The position numbers and the translations under genes were made by a program. Shown piece by piece: positions 28,333 to 38,043 of a stretch of 64,000 bases of DNA (positions are counted from its first letter, which is position 1; each line of letters opens with the position of its first letter). This DNA is from Pseudidiomarina indica (GTDB lineage Bacteria; Pseudomonadota; Gammaproteobacteria; Enterobacterales; Alteromonadaceae), in NCBI GenBank assembly GCA_029279945.1, contig JAJUHK010000011.1:18331-82330 (forward strand). Reading direction: 5' to 3'. A model generated the notes under the pieces. That model saw only the letters and a program-made list of their open reading frames with translations. It ran no database searches and was not told the DNA's origin.

Positions 28333-28532
28333 GTGTTTCAATCCTGGTATCAAAGTTCGTTATTTTAGTTAAAGCGTTTAAAACGAATACTGGAAATATC
28401 CTTAATGAAACATATGCAGGTTTTGTGCCAATTGTATTCACCTAGTAACAAGGAATAATTAAATTCAATAAAATCAATGTTATACGTTGTATTTGTGGTT
28501 TTGGGTAAGAGAGTTTTTAGTGTCAAAGGCAT

Positions 28533-28558
28533 AAAAAAAGCACTCCGAAGAGTGCTTT
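28533..28558 (-). terminator. Rho-independent terminator of gltA
   Basis: Read on the minus strand, a 9-bp stem (AAAGCACTC / GAGTGCTTT) with a 4-base loop is followed by a run of seven T. It starts 33 bp after the gltA stop and lies upstream of the efflux operon, so it separates the two units. The remaining bases from here to the adaptor gene are AT-rich with no gene seen. Confidence 0.85.
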
Positions 28559-28591
28559 ATACTAATAAGTAGTGTGTTTAACTATTACTGC

Positions 28592-29875
28592 TTAGCGATC
28601 TGCTAGTGGAGTGAAATCACGCTGAGCTTGGCCAGTATATAGTTGACGAGGACGACCAATTTTTTGGTTTGGTTCACCCATCATTTCATGCCAGTGTGAA
28701 ATCCAACCAACAGTTCGTGATAGGGCAAAAATAACCGTGAACATGTTCGTTGGGATACCAATGGCTTTCAAAATGATACCTGAGTAGAAGTCCACGTTTG
28801 GATATAACTTTTTCTCAATGAAGTATGGATCTTCCAACGCAATACGCTCAAGTTCCATAGCGACATCAAGTAATGGGTCACTGATGTTCAACTCTTTCAG
28901 TACTTCGTGAGCGCTTTCACGCATGACTGTCGCACGTGGGTCAAAATTCTTATATACGCGATGACCGAAACCCATGAGACGGAACGGGTCGTTCTTGTCT
29001 TTGGCTTTTTCGATGTAATGTGGAATATTTTCCACGCTACCGATCTCACTCAACATACGTAAGCATGCTTCGTTAGCACCACCGTGTGCAGGCCCCCATA
29101 ATGACGCAACGCCAGCGGCGATACATGCATATGGGTTAGCGCCAGATGAACCAGCTAAGCGTACGGTAGAGGTTGATGCGTTTTGCTCATGATCAGCGTG
29201 AAGGATAAAGATCCGATCCATTGCTTTAGCAATAGTTGGGCTGATTTTGTATTCCTCAGCTGGTACTGAGAACATCATGTTTAAGAAGTTTTCTGAGTAC
29301 GATAAATCATTACGCGGGTAAACAAACGGTTGGCCAATGCTGAATTTGTAGGCCATCGCAGCGATAGTAGGCATTTTCGCGATTAACCGATAAGCACTGC
29401 GTAACCGCTGTTTATCATCATAAATATCTAAGTCATCATGATAGAATGACGATAATGCACCAGTTACAGCGCATAACATAGCCATTGGGTGAGCATCACG
29501 ACGGAAACCATTAAAGAAATTATGCAAGCCTTGGTGCACCATAGTGTGCTTGGTAATGGTTTCTTTAAATTCAGCGTACTCCGCTTTGGTCGGTGCTTCA
29601 CCGTGGAGCAGCATGTAACATACTTCGAGATAATCCGCATGCGTCGCGAGCTGATCAATGGGATATCCGCGATGCAGAAGAACGCCTTGTTCACCATCGA
29701 TATAGGTAATTTTTGACTCACATGCACCAGTGGCTAAAAAACCAGGGTCAAATGTGAAGTAACCATGTTTACCTAAAGTACGCACGTCAATTACGTCATA
29801 GCCGGCTGTACCAGATAACACTGGTAATTCAATGGATTGGCCGTCAATCTGCAGGGTGGCTTTACGATCAGCCAT
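28592..29875 (-). CDS. gltA: Citrate synthase GltA
   Basis: 427 residues, the same length as E. coli GltA (type II hexameric form). Catalytic regions [11 protein letters not shown] and [14 protein letters not shown] contain the active-site histidines. It condenses oxaloacetate and acetyl-CoA to citrate. AAGGAG lies upstream of the ATG. Transcribed divergently from sdhCDAB as in enterics, with a candidate promoter at 29922-29951 and a terminator at 28533-28558. Confidence 0.98.
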   Translation of the reverse strand: MADRKATLQIDGQSIELPVLSGTAGYDVIDVRTLGKHGYFTFDPGFLATGACESKITYIDGEQGVLLHRGYPIDQLATHADYLEVCYMLLHGEAPTKAEYAEFKETITKHTMVHQGLHNFFNGFRRDAHPMAMLCAVTGALSSFYHDDLDIYDDKQRLRSAYRLIAKMPTIAAMAYKFSIGQPFVYPRNDLSYSENFLNMMFSVPAEEYKISPTIAKAMDRIFILHADHEQNASTSTVRLAGSSGANPYACIAAGVASLWGPAHGGANEACLRMLSEIGSVENIPHYIEKAKDKNDPFRLMGFGHRVYKNFDPRATVMRESAHEVLKELNISDPLLDVAMELERIALEDPYFIEKKLYPNVDFYSGIILKAIGIPTNMFTVIFALSRTVGWISHWHEMMGEPNQKIGRPRQLYTGQAQRDFTPLADR

Positions 29876-29921
29876 AAGGAAATCTCCTTGTTTAAGTCTG
29901 CTTCATCACTAAGGGCGTTAG

Positions 29922-29951
29922 AATTTACTTGATCTTAACTGTGTCTGTCAA
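29922..29951 (-). promoter_or_regulatory. Candidate sigma-70 promoter of gltA
   Basis: On the minus strand a perfect -35 TTGACA (29951-29946), an 18-bp spacer and a -10 TAAATT (29927-29922, 4/6 match). The predicted leader is about 40 nt. Confidence 0.45.
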
Positions 29952-30128
29952 TTCAAACGGGTGTTTAAACGAAATGAATGGATAAATATCTAGCTCGGAT
30001 GACTTATACGTTAAATTCCGATTTAATGGTATCAGACTAAGGTATAGTTGCCATTGTAACACATTTAACGCTCGAATTAGAAAAGCGGCCAAAATCTTAC
30101 GTTTTTAGACGAAAGGGGCGCTAAAGAA

Positions 30129-30157
30129 TTGTAATTCTTGAGCTTGGCTTATATACT
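30129..30157 (+). promoter_or_regulatory. Candidate sigma-70 promoter of sdhCDAB
   Basis: TTGTAA (30129-30134), a 17-bp spacer and TATACT (30152-30157) give good matches at ideal spacing. It lies about 100 bp upstream of the sdhC start and just before the leader hairpin. Confidence 0.55.
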
Positions 30158-30178
30158 TTGGCGGCGATCTAACAGGGT

Positions 30179-30205
30179 CCTCTTAACCACTCGAAAGTGG
30201 AGAGG
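30179..30205 (+). promoter_or_regulatory. Hairpin in the sdhC leader
   Basis: CCTCT-TAA-CCACT-CGAA-AGTGG-AGAGG: two perfect 5-bp helices stacked with a 3-base bulge on one side and a CGAA tetraloop. It has no T-run, so it is not a terminator. A structured leader could affect mRNA stability or sRNA pairing; no known riboswitch fold was recognised. Confidence 0.5.
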
Positions 30206-30258
30206 ATGTTTGAGGTTCCGAGCATATTTACAATGCTTTTCGTTAAGGCACAGCAATC

Positions 30259-30633
30259 GTGAAAAAACAAAGACCTGTAAATTTAGAATTAACAACAATC
30301 AGCTTTCCGGCTGCAGCTATAAGCTCCATTTTACATCGTGTATCTGGGGTCATCATGCTTGTTGGCGTTGGATTTCTGATTTGGGCTTTAGCAACTGCGC
30401 TCCAGTCCGCTGAAGGGTTTGCTTTGGTAAAAGGGCTGCTAACTGGCTTTATCGCCAAGTTTATTGCCTGGGGCATCCTTACAGCATTGGGTTACCACTT
30501 GTTAGCAGGTGTACGCCATATGTTTATGGACTTGGGTTATTTTGAAGAACTTGTTTCAGGACGAGTGACTGCGCAAGTCGTTATTGGTGTAGCGGTTATT
30601 TGGTCAATCTTGGTAGGAGTGTGGTTATGGTAA
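30259..30633 (+). CDS. sdhC: Succinate dehydrogenase cytochrome b556 subunit SdhC
   Basis: 124 residues, GTG start with AAGG upstream. It begins with KKQRPVNLELTTI and SILHRVSG, typical of SdhC. Three transmembrane helices (about 28-52, 68-90, 103-123). The histidine in LLAGVRHMFMDLG is the expected heme b ligand. It anchors SdhAB and forms part of the ubiquinone site. Overlaps sdhD by 7 bp. Confidence 0.95.
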   Translation: MKKQRPVNLELTTISFPAAAISSILHRVSGVIMLVGVGFLIWALATALQSAEGFALVKGLLTGFIAKFIAWGILTALGYHLLAGVRHMFMDLGYFEELVSGRVTAQVVIGVAVIWSILVGVWLW

Positions 30634-30983
30634 GTTCTGCATCGACGTTCGGTCGCTCTGGCAGCCATGATTTTATCTTGCTTCGTGCGACCGCCATTAT
30701 TATGGCGCTGTACACCATCTTTATGGTGAGTTTTTTCGTTTCGGCAGATGCCGTTACTTACGCCTCGTTAACTAATCTTTTTGCTCATTTGGGGATGAAA
30801 ATCTTCACGATGTTAGCGCTAACTGCGATTTTAATTCACGGTTGGATTGGGATTTTCCAAGTGTTAACCGACTACGTGAAAAAAGTAGGGTTACGAGCTT
30901 TTCTTCAATTCGTTGTATGTGTCGCATTAATCGTTTACTGGTTAGTCGGTTTATTGGTTGTGTGGCCAGTGGAGGGTGTCTAA
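30627..30983 (+). CDS. sdhD: Succinate dehydrogenase membrane anchor subunit SdhD
   Basis: 118 residues from ATG 30627, chosen because AGGAG lies 7 bases before it and family members begin with a short SASTFGRSGSHDF-like stretch; a TTG 27 bp upstream has no such support. Three transmembrane helices. The histidine in AILIHGWIG is the likely second heme ligand. Coupled to sdhC by a 7-bp overlap and abuts the sdhA start. Confidence 0.94.
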   Translation: MVSSASTFGRSGSHDFILLRATAIIMALYTIFMVSFFVSADAVTYASLTNLFAHLGMKIFTMLALTAILIHGWIGIFQVLTDYVKKVGLRAFLQFVVCVALIVYWLVGLLVVWPVEGV

Positions 30984-32750
30984 GTGAGCGTACAAACTCT
31001 CGAATTTGACGCGGTAGTAATTGGTGCCGGTGGCGCTGGTATGCGTGCCGCATTACAAATCTCTCAATTAGGCATGACCTGTGCCTTGATGTCAAAAGTA
31101 TTCCCAACCCGTTCGCACACAGTATCTGCACAAGGTGGTATCACCGTTGCGTTAGGTAACGCTCACGAAGATAACTGGGAATGGCACATGTTTGATACCG
31201 TGAAAGGTTCAGACTACATTGGTGACCAAGACGCAATTGAATACATGTGTAAAACTGGCCCAGAAGCTATTCTAGAGCTAGAGAACATGGGCTTACCGTT
31301 CTCACGTTTTGAAAACGGCCGAGTATATCAACGTCCATTCGGTGGCCAATCGAAAAATTTCGGTGGTGAGCAAGCAGCGCGTACTGCAGCTGCTGCAGAC
31401 CGTACCGGCCATGCTTTATTACACTTGCTCTACCAACAGAACGTTAAAAATAAAACCACAGTGTTTTCTGAATGGTATGCGCTTGATCTCGTGAAAAACG
31501 ACGATGGTGCAATTGTTGGTGTTACGTCCATTAATATTGAAACGGGTGAATTGTACTACGTCAAAGCCAAAGCAGTGGTACTAGCAACCGGTGGTGCAGG
31601 ACGTATTTATGCGTCAACCACCAACGCTCATATCAATACTGGTGACGGTATTGGTATGGCAATTCGCGCTGGCATCCCGATGCAAGACATGGAAATGTGG
31701 CAATTCCATCCAACCGGTATTGCTGGTGCTGGTACGCTAGTAACAGAAGGTTGCCGTGGTGAAGGTGGCTATCTGTTAAACAAAGATGGCGAACGTTTCA
31801 TGGAACGTTACGCACCAAATGCGAAAGATTTGGCGTCACGTGACGTCGTTGCACGTTCGATGATGACTGAAATTCGGGAAGGACGCGGCTTCGATGGCCC
31901 ATTAGGTCCACATTTAAAGCTGAAGTTAGATCACTTAGGCCGTGAAGTACTTGAAAGCCGCTTACCGGGTGTTTGTGACTTAGCGAAAACCTTTGCTCAC
32001 GTTGATCCAGCGGAAGAGCCCATTCCAGTTATCCCAACCTGTCACTATATGATGGGTGGTATCCCTACCGACGTAAACGGTCAAGCACTGCACGTTGATG
32101 CAGACGGTAATGTGAAGCCAATCCCAGGCTTATTTGCTTGTGGGGAAGTGGCTTGCGTATCTGTTCATGGTGCGAACCGCTTAGGTGGTAACTCATTGCT
32201 AGACTTGGTTGTATTTGGTCGCGCAACGGGCTTGCATTTGGCTGACGAAATCAAAATGTTGGCAGAGAACAAAGAAGCTAACCAAGATCAGGTTGATGCT
32301 GCATTAGCTCGCGTGCGCCGTTGGGAAAACAACCAAAACGGTGAAGATCCAGTACAAATTAAGAAAGATCTACAGCAATGCATGCAATTGAACTTCTCGG
32401 TATTCCGTGAAGGTAAAGCCATGGCTGAAGGTTTAGAGCAGTTGAAAGAAATCCGTGAGCGCTTAAAGAATGCGCGCTTGGATGACACCAGTAAGGAATT
32501 TAACACGCAGCGTATTGAGTGTTTAGAGTTAGATAACCTTATGGAAACTGCGTATGCAACAGCAGTGGCGGCGAACTTCCGTACGGAAAGCCGAGGTGCA
32601 CATAGCCGTGCTGACTATCCAGAGCGTGATGATGTAAACTGGTTAGTTCATACCGTGTATCGTCCAGAAGACGAGAGTATGGTGAAGCGTGCCGTGAACA
32701 TGCAACCTAAGTTGCGTGAAGCATTCCCGCCAAAAGCGCGGACTTACTAA
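30984..32750 (+). CDS. sdhA: Succinate dehydrogenase flavoprotein subunit SdhA
   Basis: 588 residues, GTG start directly after the sdhD stop with GGAGGG upstream. FAD-binding [11 protein letters not shown] near the N-terminus; SHTVSAQGG contains His45, the covalent FAD attachment site. Catalytic arginine and histidine regions ([18 protein letters not shown]) are present. It oxidises succinate to fumarate in the TCA cycle and complex II. High similarity to E. coli SdhA throughout. Confidence 0.98.
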   Translation: MSVQTLEFDAVVIGAGGAGMRAALQISQLGMTCALMSKVFPTRSHTVSAQGGITVALGNAHEDNWEWHMFDTVKGSDYIGDQDAIEYMCKTGPEAILELENMGLPFSRFENGRVYQRPFGGQSKNFGGEQAARTAAAADRTGHALLHLLYQQNVKNKTTVFSEWYALDLVKNDDGAIVGVTSINIETGELYYVKAKAVVLATGGAGRIYASTTNAHINTGDGIGMAIRAGIPMQDMEMWQFHPTGIAGAGTLVTEGCRGEGGYLLNKDGERFMERYAPNAKDLASRDVVARSMMTEIREGRGFDGPLGPHLKLKLDHLGREVLESRLPGVCDLAKTFAHVDPAEEPIPVIPTCHYMMGGIPTDVNGQALHVDADGNVKPIPGLFACGEVACVSVHGANRLGGNSLLDLVVFGRATGLHLADEIKMLAENKEANQDQVDAALARVRRWENNQNGEDPVQIKKDLQQCMQLNFSVFREGKAMAEGLEQLKEIRERLKNARLDDTSKEFNTQRIECLELDNLMETAYATAVAANFRTESRGAHSRADYPERDDVNWLVHTVYRPEDESMVKRAVNMQPKLREAFPPKARTY

Positions 32751-32765
32751 GGTTAGGTGACAACG

Positions 32766-33485
32766 ATGCAGAAGTTGAATGTTTCAGTTTATCGTTACAA
32801 CCCAGACGTTGATAACGCACCATACATGAAAGACTACACCATCGAGGTGGAGAAAAATCGTGATATGATGGTGCTTGATCTACTTTTATTATTGAAAGAG
32901 CAAGATCCAACGTTGGCGTTCCGTCGCTCATGCCGTGAAGGTGTGTGTGGTTCTGACGGTTTGAATATGAACGGAAAGAACGGTTTGGCGTGTATTACGC
33001 CATTGTCTGCGCTAAAAGGTGGCGATAAGAAAATTGTCATTCGTCCACTACCAGGCATGCCAGTTATTCGTGATTTGATTGTGGATTTAAGTCAGTTCTA
33101 CGCACAGTACGAAAAAATTAAGCCTTATTTGATTAATGATGATAAGACACCACCAGCGCGTGAACGTCTACAGTCTATTGAAGAACGGGCGAAATTGGAT
33201 GGCTTGTACGAGTGTATTCTTTGTGCATGCTGTTCATCATCATGTCCATCGTTTTGGTGGAATCCAGATAAATTTATCGGCCCAGCAGGGCTGTTAAATG
33301 CATATCGGTTCTTAATTGATAGCCGCGATACGGCAACTGAAGAGCGCCTCAATGACCTTGATGATGCCTTTAGTGTGTTTCGTTGTCACGGGATTATGAA
33401 CTGTGTAAACGTGTGCCCGAAGGGCCTCAACCCAACGAAGGCTATTGGTAACATCAAATCCATGCTACTGAAGCGTGCAATTTAA
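32766..33485 (+). CDS. sdhB: Succinate dehydrogenase iron-sulfur subunit SdhB
   Basis: 239 residues from ATG 32766, preceded by AGGTGA; a GTG at 32757 is also possible and adds three residues. Three Fe-S motifs are intact: CREGVCGSDG...C for 2Fe-2S, CILCACC for 4Fe-4S and CHGIMNCVNVCPKG for the 3Fe-4S and 4Fe-4S clusters. It carries electrons from SdhA to quinone. Followed by a terminator-like hairpin before sucA. Confidence 0.97.
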   Translation: MQKLNVSVYRYNPDVDNAPYMKDYTIEVEKNRDMMVLDLLLLLKEQDPTLAFRRSCREGVCGSDGLNMNGKNGLACITPLSALKGGDKKIVIRPLPGMPVIRDLIVDLSQFYAQYEKIKPYLINDDKTPPARERLQSIEERAKLDGLYECILCACCSSSCPSFWWNPDKFIGPAGLLNAYRFLIDSRDTATEERLNDLDDAFSVFRCHGIMNCVNVCPKGLNPTKAIGNIKSMLLKRAI

Positions 33486-33523
33486 TTAAATTGCACTGTT
33501 GTAGTAATGGCCGAGCTGTATCG

Positions 33524-33556
33524 AAATAGCCATCCAGCTTGGGTGGCTATTTTTTT
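33524..33556 (+). terminator. Rho-independent terminator or attenuator between sdhB and sucA
   Basis: A 12-bp stem (33524-33535 with 33541-33552, one G-T pair), a 5-base loop and continuing T to 33556. It lies 39 bp after the sdhB stop and ends 24 bp before the sucA start. sucAB may be reached by read-through or by its own promoter. Confidence 0.8.
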
Positions 33557-33580
33557 ATAAACGAGTGTGAAGGAACAGCG

Positions 33581-36385
33581 ATGCAAGATGGCGTAATGCA
33601 AGCCTGGCTAGAATCCTCCCACCTTGCTGGTGGTAACATGGCTTATGTCGAGGAATTATTCGAGTTATATCTTGATGATCCAACGGCGGTTAGTGATGAC
33701 TGGCGTAAGTTCTTTGATCAATTGCCACGCGATGGTGTAGCGGTTGATACAAAGCATAGTTTGATTCGTGAACAATTCCGTTCGCTTGCAAAGAATAAGC
33801 TAAAGCAGGCTGGCACGGTAACGGTTGGGGCACCTGATCATAAGCAAGTGAAAGTCTTGCAATTGATCAACGCCTACCGTTTTAGAGGCCATCAGCACGC
33901 GAACCTTGACCCTCTAGGGCTTTGGAAACAAGAGCCAGTGCCAGATTTGGCATTAGAACATCACGGTTTAAGTAAAGACGATTTCAACACCGAGTTTAAC
34001 GTCGGTTCTTTGGCCGTTGGTCAAGAAACGATGAAACTTGGTGAGATCTATGAACTGCTGAATAAAATCTACTGCGGGCCGATTGGTGCTGAGTACATGC
34101 ATATTGTTTCAACCGAAGAAAAACGGTGGATTCAGCAGCGCTTGGAAGGTGTCCGTGGGACGCCAAAGTTTGACCAAGAATGGCAGCGTAAGATTCTTAA
34201 AGAATTGGTTGCTGCGGACGGCTTAGAGAAGTACTTGGGAGCCAAGTTCCCTGGTGCGAAACGCTTCTCGTTAGAAGGTGGCGATAGCTTAATTCCGATG
34301 TTGAAAGCGATCATCAGCCGCGCTGGTGAGCAAGGCAGTAAGGAAGTCGTGATTGGTATGGCGCACCGGGGTCGTTTGAACGTATTAGTCAACGTACTCG
34401 GGAAAAAGCCGCAAGATTTGTTTGATGAGTTTGCTGGTAAGAATCCGCACAAAGGTTCAGGTGACGTTAAGTATCACTCAGGCTTCTCTTCTGATTTTGA
34501 AACCCCAGGTGGCAATGTACACTTGGCGTTAGCATTTAACCCGTCGCATCTTGAAATTGTTAACCCAGTCGTTATGGGGTCGGTGCGGGCACGTATGGAT
34601 CGCTTAGGCGACACTTCAGGTGAGAAAGTATTACCAATTACTATTCACGGGGACTCGGCGATTGCTGGTCAAGGTATCGTTCAAGAAACCTTTAACATGT
34701 CGCAAACCCGTGCGTATCAAGTCGGTGGTTCAATTCGTATCGTAGTGAATAATCAAGTTGGATTCACCACTTCCAAACGCGAAGACACCCGCTCAACGCA
34801 ATACTGCACCGACATCGCGAAGATGGTTCAAGCACCTATCTTCCACGTGAATGCAGACGACCCAGAAGCGGTTGTATTTGTGACTCAGTTGGCGCTTGAT
34901 TTCCGCAATACGTTTAAGCGTGATGTCATGATCGACTTGGTATGTTATCGTCGTCATGGTCATAACGAAGCGGATGAACCGAGTGCAACCCAGCCGTTGA
35001 TGTATAAAAAAGTTAAGCAGCATCCAGTAGCGCGTGCGATCTATGCTGAACAGTTACTTCAAGCTGGTGTGATCAAGTCTGATGAGCCAGAGCAGTTGGT
35101 GAATGATTACCGTGATGCGTTAGATCGTGGTGACATCGTAGTCGATGAGTGGCGTGAGATTAAGCATCATTCCTCTATCTGGTCATCTTATATCGGTAAC
35201 GAATGGGATGCAGAGTACGACGCTACTATCAGCCTAGATAAACTCAAAGAGTTAGGCGTGGCGATGAGTACAGTCCCGGCCGAGCATAAGCTACATTCAC
35301 GTGTTGCCAAGGTTTATGAAGACCGTATGAAAATGGCGATGGGTGAAAAGCCAATGGATTGGGGGTTTGCTGAGAACTTAGCTTACGCTACGTTGGTGGA
35401 TGCGGGCGTCCATATACGGTTAACTGGGCAAGATAGTGGTCGTGGTACTTTCTTCCATCGCCATGCAGTATTGCATAACCAAGAAGATGCAAGCACCTAC
35501 ATGCCACTGAATAATATTCGAGACGGTCAAGGCCGCATCGAAATTTATGACTCAGTGTTATCTGAAGCTGCGGTCGTTGCTTTTGAGTACGGCTATGCAA
35601 CTGCTGAACCGAGATCCTTAGTCATGTGGGAAGCGCAGTTTGGTGATTTTGCTAACGGTGCTCAGGTTGTTATTGACCAATTCCTAAGTTCTGGTGAGCA
35701 GAAGTGGGGCCGCCTCTGTGGATTAACCTTGCTACTGCCACACGGTTACGAAGGTCAAGGCCCAGAGCATAGCTCGGCACGGCTAGAGCGCTTCTTACAG
35801 TTGTCAGCAGACCACAACTGGTCGGTGTGTGTACCAACGACGCCAGCGCAAGTATTCCACATGCTCCGTCGTCAGCACATTCGTCCGGTGCGCCGTCCGT
35901 TGATTGTAATGACACCGAAGTCATTACTACGTAACCCATTAGCAGTGTCTGAACTGGAAGAGCTCACTACAGGTGTATTCTTAAATGCGATTGGTGAAAT
36001 CGATTCTTTAGACCCCAAAAAAGTGAAGCGCGTGATAATCTGTTCAGGTAAAGTCTACTTTGACTTGCTGCAAGAGCGTCGCAAGCGTGAGCAAGACGAT
36101 GTTGCGATCATTCGTATCGAGCAGTTGTATCCATTCCCGATGGATGAAGTTAAAGAGATAATGAAAGATTATCAACACGTAAAAGACTTTGTTTGGTGTC
36201 AGGAAGAGCCGCAGAACCAAGGTGCTTGGTATAGCAGTCAGCATCATTTCCGCGCCGCAATTCCAGCTGGCGCTGAATTAAGTTATGCAGGGCGTGCCGC
36301 ATCTGCAGCACCGGCGGTAGGGTATCTATCTGAACACAATAAGCAGCAACAGCAATTAGTCGATGACGCGCTAACCATTAAATAG
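33581..36385 (+). CDS. sucA: 2-oxoglutarate dehydrogenase E1 component SucA
   Basis: 934 residues from ATG 33581 with GAAGGA upstream. An in-frame ATG at 33539 lies inside the terminator stem and is rejected. The N-terminus has the E2-interacting MAYVEELFELYLDDP helix. Thiamine diphosphate region: GMAHRGRLNVLVNVLGK and HGDSAIAGQG; C-terminal transketolase-like part with EGQGPEHSSARLERFL. It decarboxylates 2-oxoglutarate and passes succinyl groups to SucB. Followed by sucB after 13 bp; no lpd (E3) gene is nearby. Confidence 0.98.
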   Translation: MQDGVMQAWLESSHLAGGNMAYVEELFELYLDDPTAVSDDWRKFFDQLPRDGVAVDTKHSLIREQFRSLAKNKLKQAGTVTVGAPDHKQVKVLQLINAYRFRGHQHANLDPLGLWKQEPVPDLALEHHGLSKDDFNTEFNVGSLAVGQETMKLGEIYELLNKIYCGPIGAEYMHIVSTEEKRWIQQRLEGVRGTPKFDQEWQRKILKELVAADGLEKYLGAKFPGAKRFSLEGGDSLIPMLKAIISRAGEQGSKEVVIGMAHRGRLNVLVNVLGKKPQDLFDEFAGKNPHKGSGDVKYHSGFSSDFETPGGNVHLALAFNPSHLEIVNPVVMGSVRARMDRLGDTSGEKVLPITIHGDSAIAGQGIVQETFNMSQTRAYQVGGSIRIVVNNQVGFTTSKREDTRSTQYCTDIAKMVQAPIFHVNADDPEAVVFVTQLALDFRNTFKRDVMIDLVCYRRHGHNEADEPSATQPLMYKKVKQHPVARAIYAEQLLQAGVIKSDEPEQLVNDYRDALDRGDIVVDEWREIKHHSSIWSSYIGNEWDAEYDATISLDKLKELGVAMSTVPAEHKLHSRVAKVYEDRMKMAMGEKPMDWGFAENLAYATLVDAGVHIRLTGQDSGRGTFFHRHAVLHNQEDASTYMPLNNIRDGQGRIEIYDSVLSEAAVVAFEYGYATAEPRSLVMWEAQFGDFANGAQVVIDQFLSSGEQKWGRLCGLTLLLPHGYEGQGPEHSSARLERFLQLSADHNWSVCVPTTPAQVFHMLRRQHIRPVRRPLIVMTPKSLLRNPLAVSELEELTTGVFLNAIGEIDSLDPKKVKRVIICSGKVYFDLLQERRKREQDDVAIIRIEQLYPFPMDEVKEIMKDYQHVKDFVWCQEEPQNQGAWYSSQHHFRAAIPAGAELSYAGRAASAAPAVGYLSEHNKQQQQLVDDALTIK

Positions 36386-36398
36386 GTGATAATTGACC

Positions 36399-37895
36399 AT
36401 GGCAATTGAAATTAAAGTTCCTCAACTCCCTGAATCTGTTGCTGATGCAACAGTCGCTACTTGGCATGTTAAGCCAGGTGATAAAGTTTCGCGCGATCAA
36501 AACTTGGTCGATATTGAAACTGATAAAGTCGTACTTGAAGTGGTTGCGCCCGCTGATGGTGTGATCGGTGAAATTCTTGCCGAAGAAGGTGCTACTGTCG
36601 TCGCGGAAGAAGTTATTGGTAAGTTGGTTGAAGGTGAAGGCGCAGTGGCTGCAGCAGCTGCAGCTGCACCTGCCAGCACAGCGCCATCAGCATCAGCGTC
36701 AAGCAGTGGTGAAAAACTGGAAGTGAAAGTACCACAGTTACCAGAATCAGTTGCTGACGCTACTGTTGCTACTTGGCACGTTAAACCAGGTGATGCAGTA
36801 ACACGCGACCAGAACTTGGTTGATATTGAAACTGACAAAGTGGTACTTGAAGTTGTTGCTGCAGCAGACGGCGTATTGTCTGAAGTTCTTCACGCTGAAG
36901 GTGCGACAGTTACCGCTGATGAAGTGATAGGTATTATTACTGCAGGTGCAGTTGCCACTGCAAGTGAGGCTCCAGCTGCAGCAACGACTGACGAAGGTGA
37001 TAGTGAAGTAGCTGGTCCAGCGGTACGTCGTATGTTGGCAGAGCACGGTTTGCAAGTGGCCGATGTTAAGGGTACTGGCAAAGGTGGTCGGGTGACGAAA
37101 GAAGACGTTGAAAATCACTTGAGCAAAACCGCTTCAGCTTCCGCTGCGGCAGCTCCAGCAGCGCCAGCATCAGCACCAGTAGTTGCGTTAGGTGATCGCG
37201 AACAGAAACGCGTCCCTATGACACGCCTACGTAAAACCATTGCAAAACGTTTATTGGAAGCGAAAAATGCAACGGCCATGTTAACCACATTTAATGAAGT
37301 TAACATGAAGCCAATTATGGATTTACGTGCTAAATACAAAGATGAGTTCGAAAAGCGTCATGATGCACGCTTAGGCTTCATGGGCTTCTACGTGAAAGCT
37401 GTTACTGAAGCACTGAAGCGCTTCCCAGAAGTGAATGCGTCTATTGATGGTGATGACATTGTTTATCACAATTACTTCGATATCAGTATTGCGGTATCAA
37501 CACCACGTGGTTTGGTAACACCTGTATTACGTGATACCGACAAGATGAGTATTGCTGAAATCGAAAATGGTATTCGAGATCTCGCTATCAAGGGTCGCGA
37601 TGGCAAGTTGACGCTTGACGATATGCAAGGTGGTAACTTCACAATCACCAACGGTGGCGTATTTGGTTCGCTGCTATCAACGCCAATTCTGAACCCACCG
37701 CAAAGTGCGATTTTGGGTATGCACAAAATCCAAGATCGTCCTATGGCCGTGAATGGTAAAGTGGAAATCTTACCCATGATGTACCTAGCGTTATCATATG
37801 ACCATCGAATTATCGATGGTAAAGAGTCGGTTGGATTCCTAGTAACCATCAAAGAGTTGTTAGAAGATCCGCACCGTCTATTACTGGATTTATAA
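36399..37895 (+). CDS. sucB: Dihydrolipoyllysine succinyltransferase E2 SucB with two lipoyl domains
   Basis: 498 residues from ATG 36399. Two tandem lipoyl domains (about 1-78 and 107-184) each carry an [10 protein letters not shown] motif, with lipoylated lysines at about 43 and 147. Ala/Pro/Ser-rich linkers follow. The E1/E3-binding domain ([13 protein letters not shown], about 210-245) precedes the catalytic acyltransferase domain, which ends with [11 protein letters not shown], holding the active-site His. E. coli SucB has one lipoyl domain and about 405 residues, so this is an extended form. It transfers the succinyl group to CoA. Confidence 0.97.
   Translation: MAIEIKVPQLPESVADATVATWHVKPGDKVSRDQNLVDIETDKVVLEVVAPADGVIGEILAEEGATVVAEEVIGKLVEGEGAVAAAAAAAPASTAPSASASSSGEKLEVKVPQLPESVADATVATWHVKPGDAVTRDQNLVDIETDKVVLEVVAAADGVLSEVLHAEGATVTADEVIGIITAGAVATASEAPAAATTDEGDSEVAGPAVRRMLAEHGLQVADVKGTGKGGRVTKEDVENHLSKTASASAAAAPAAPASAPVVALGDREQKRVPMTRLRKTIAKRLLEAKNATAMLTTFNEVNMKPIMDLRAKYKDEFEKRHDARLGFMGFYVKAVTEALKRFPEVNASIDGDDIVYHNYFDISIAVSTPRGLVTPVLRDTDKMSIAEIENGIRDLAIKGRDGKLTLDDMQGGNFTITNGGVFGSLLSTPILNPPQSAILGMHKIQDRPMAVNGKVEILPMMYLALSYDHRIIDGKESVGFLVTIKELLEDPHRLLLDL
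36414..36860 (+). repeat. Tandem lipoyl-domain duplication inside sucB
   Basis: Two copies of about 135 bp, 36414-36548 and 36726-36860, are offset by 312 bp. Over 45 residues they differ at very few positions, while the DNA differs at many third positions. The duplication is therefore old or held by purifying selection, not a fresh slippage event. Confidence 0.9.
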
Positions 37896-37906
37896 TCCAA
37901 TGAACG

Positions 37907-37958
37907 CAGCCGCTGTGATGAGTTGTTAATTCAATTTCAAACAGCGGCTGTATTTTTT
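37907..37958 (+). terminator. Hairpin with T-run between sucB and sucC
   Basis: A perfect 10-bp stem (CAGCCGCTGT at 37907-37916, ACAGCGGCTG at 37941-37950) with a 24-base loop, then TATTTTTT. It starts 11 bp after the sucB stop. The long loop makes it a weaker terminator than the other two in this operon; it may set the sucAB to sucCD ratio. Confidence 0.65.
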
Positions 37959-38043
37959 GCGCATGAAAATGTAGAATACGTGCGAATTTTCGGGTAAGCA
38001 GCATTGAGCTGTTTTTGTTGTTCAAACGAATCGGAAGATCATC

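Larger units (their letters stand above)
29876..30258 (+). other. 383-bp divergent control region between gltA and sdhC
   Basis: No gene is seen. It is AT-rich and holds a candidate gltA promoter, a candidate sdhC promoter and a hairpin in the sdh leader (each listed separately). Near 30010 there are TTAA-rich repeats 11 bp apart that loosely resemble ArcA sites, but the match is too weak to call. The sdh leader from the predicted start site to the sdhC GTG is about 95 nt. Confidence 0.7.

Noticed and set aside
29990..30060. ArcA-like TTAA repeats between gltA and sdhC
   Set aside because: Two TTAA-type elements 11 bp apart near 30010 are too degenerate in an AT-rich region to call.
33539..33580. 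Upstream in-frame ATG for sucA
   Set aside because: It lies within the terminator stem and lacks a ribosome site; ATG 33581 has GAAGGA upstream and starts at the family-typical residue.
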